29,554 bases of DNA, taken from the NCBI GenBank assembly GCA_051453625.1, contig JBOZIK010000001.1, forward strand, positions 12,717,912 through 12,747,465, given 5' to 3'. Under the pieces are notes generated by a model. That model had not been told where the DNA came from and ran no database searches. It saw only the letters and a program-made list of their open reading frames with translations. Made by a program: the position numbers and the translations under genes. Origin of the DNA: Welwitschia mirabilis. Its lineage: Eukaryota; Gnetophyta; Gnetopsida; Welwitschiales. This document shows, piece after piece, positions 29,554 to 29,554 of the stretch (the stretch's first letter is position 1; every line of letters begins with the position of its first letter).

Positions 29554-29554
29554 A

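Larger units (their letters stand above)
27975..29554 (-). mobile_element. Ty1/copia element 'copia-B', 3' end (runs off window)
   Basis: The 3' LTR, PPT, 3' non-coding region and end of a terminal ORF of a second member of the copia-A family, on the minus strand. It sits directly after the gypsy-C integrase, so it probably inserted into gypsy-C and is the younger of the two. Only its 3' end is visible, so no target-site duplication can be checked. Confidence 0.75.

Noticed and set aside
1-29554. tRNA, rRNA or organelle-derived genes
   Set aside because: I saw no cloverleaf with A/B box words, no rRNA segments and no plastid or mitochondrial gene sequence, though a dedicated scan was not possible.

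Overview
The window reads as nuclear DNA from a seed plant with a large, repeat-rich genome. The base composition is AT-rich, there is almost no intact coding sequence, assembly gaps (runs of N) occur, and most recognisable protein sequence comes from decayed Ty1/copia and Ty3/gypsy LTR retrotransposons of plant type. I cannot name the species. A gymnosperm or another large-genome plant is a guess from the density and age of the elements.

Layout. 1-560 (+): fragment of a Ty3/gypsy gag-protease. 560-1300: unassigned DNA with a strong hairpin. 1315-2340 (+): tail of a Ty1/copia pol (RNase H) followed by a polypurine tract and the start of an LTR. 2.7-7.8 kb: mostly featureless DNA, with one clear host-gene exon at 5411-5497 (IMPACT/UPF0029 family) and a possible inverted-repeat element at about 4.5-5.0 kb. 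7834-17674 (-): the main object, a decayed Ty1/copia element (copia-A) of about 9.8 kb. Going from high to low coordinates it has a truncated 5' LTR, PBS, gag, protease, integrase, reverse transcriptase, RNase H, a GACGTC-motif array, an extra 3' ORF, a long 3' non-coding stretch, a polypurine tract and the 3' LTR. 17.7-23.9 kb: mosaic with a decayed gypsy gag on the minus strand (about 19.57-20.23 kb), minisatellites with a 28-bp period, a dispersed repeat and a gap inside a degenerate array. 23972-27974 (+): a Ty3/gypsy element (gypsy-C) with 5' LTR, PBS, gag, protease, RT and integrase. It has lost the end of RT and all of RNase H by a deletion, and it is interrupted at its 3' side by a second copy of the copia-A family (copia-B, minus strand). 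The 3' LTR, PPT and extreme 3' ORF end of copia-B fill the window to its right edge.

The most interesting signal is the design of the copia-A/B family. Arrays of degenerate GACGTC(C) motifs lie in the LTR about 500-770 bp upstream of a TATA-like box. A matching array in the same orientation sits inside copia-A directly upstream of a non-gag-pol ORF, which resembles the plant retroelement-associated 'putative plant transposon protein' domain. This suggests, as inference, an enhancer-like module used twice by the element. All open frames seen are broken or partial, and no intact host gene is present.
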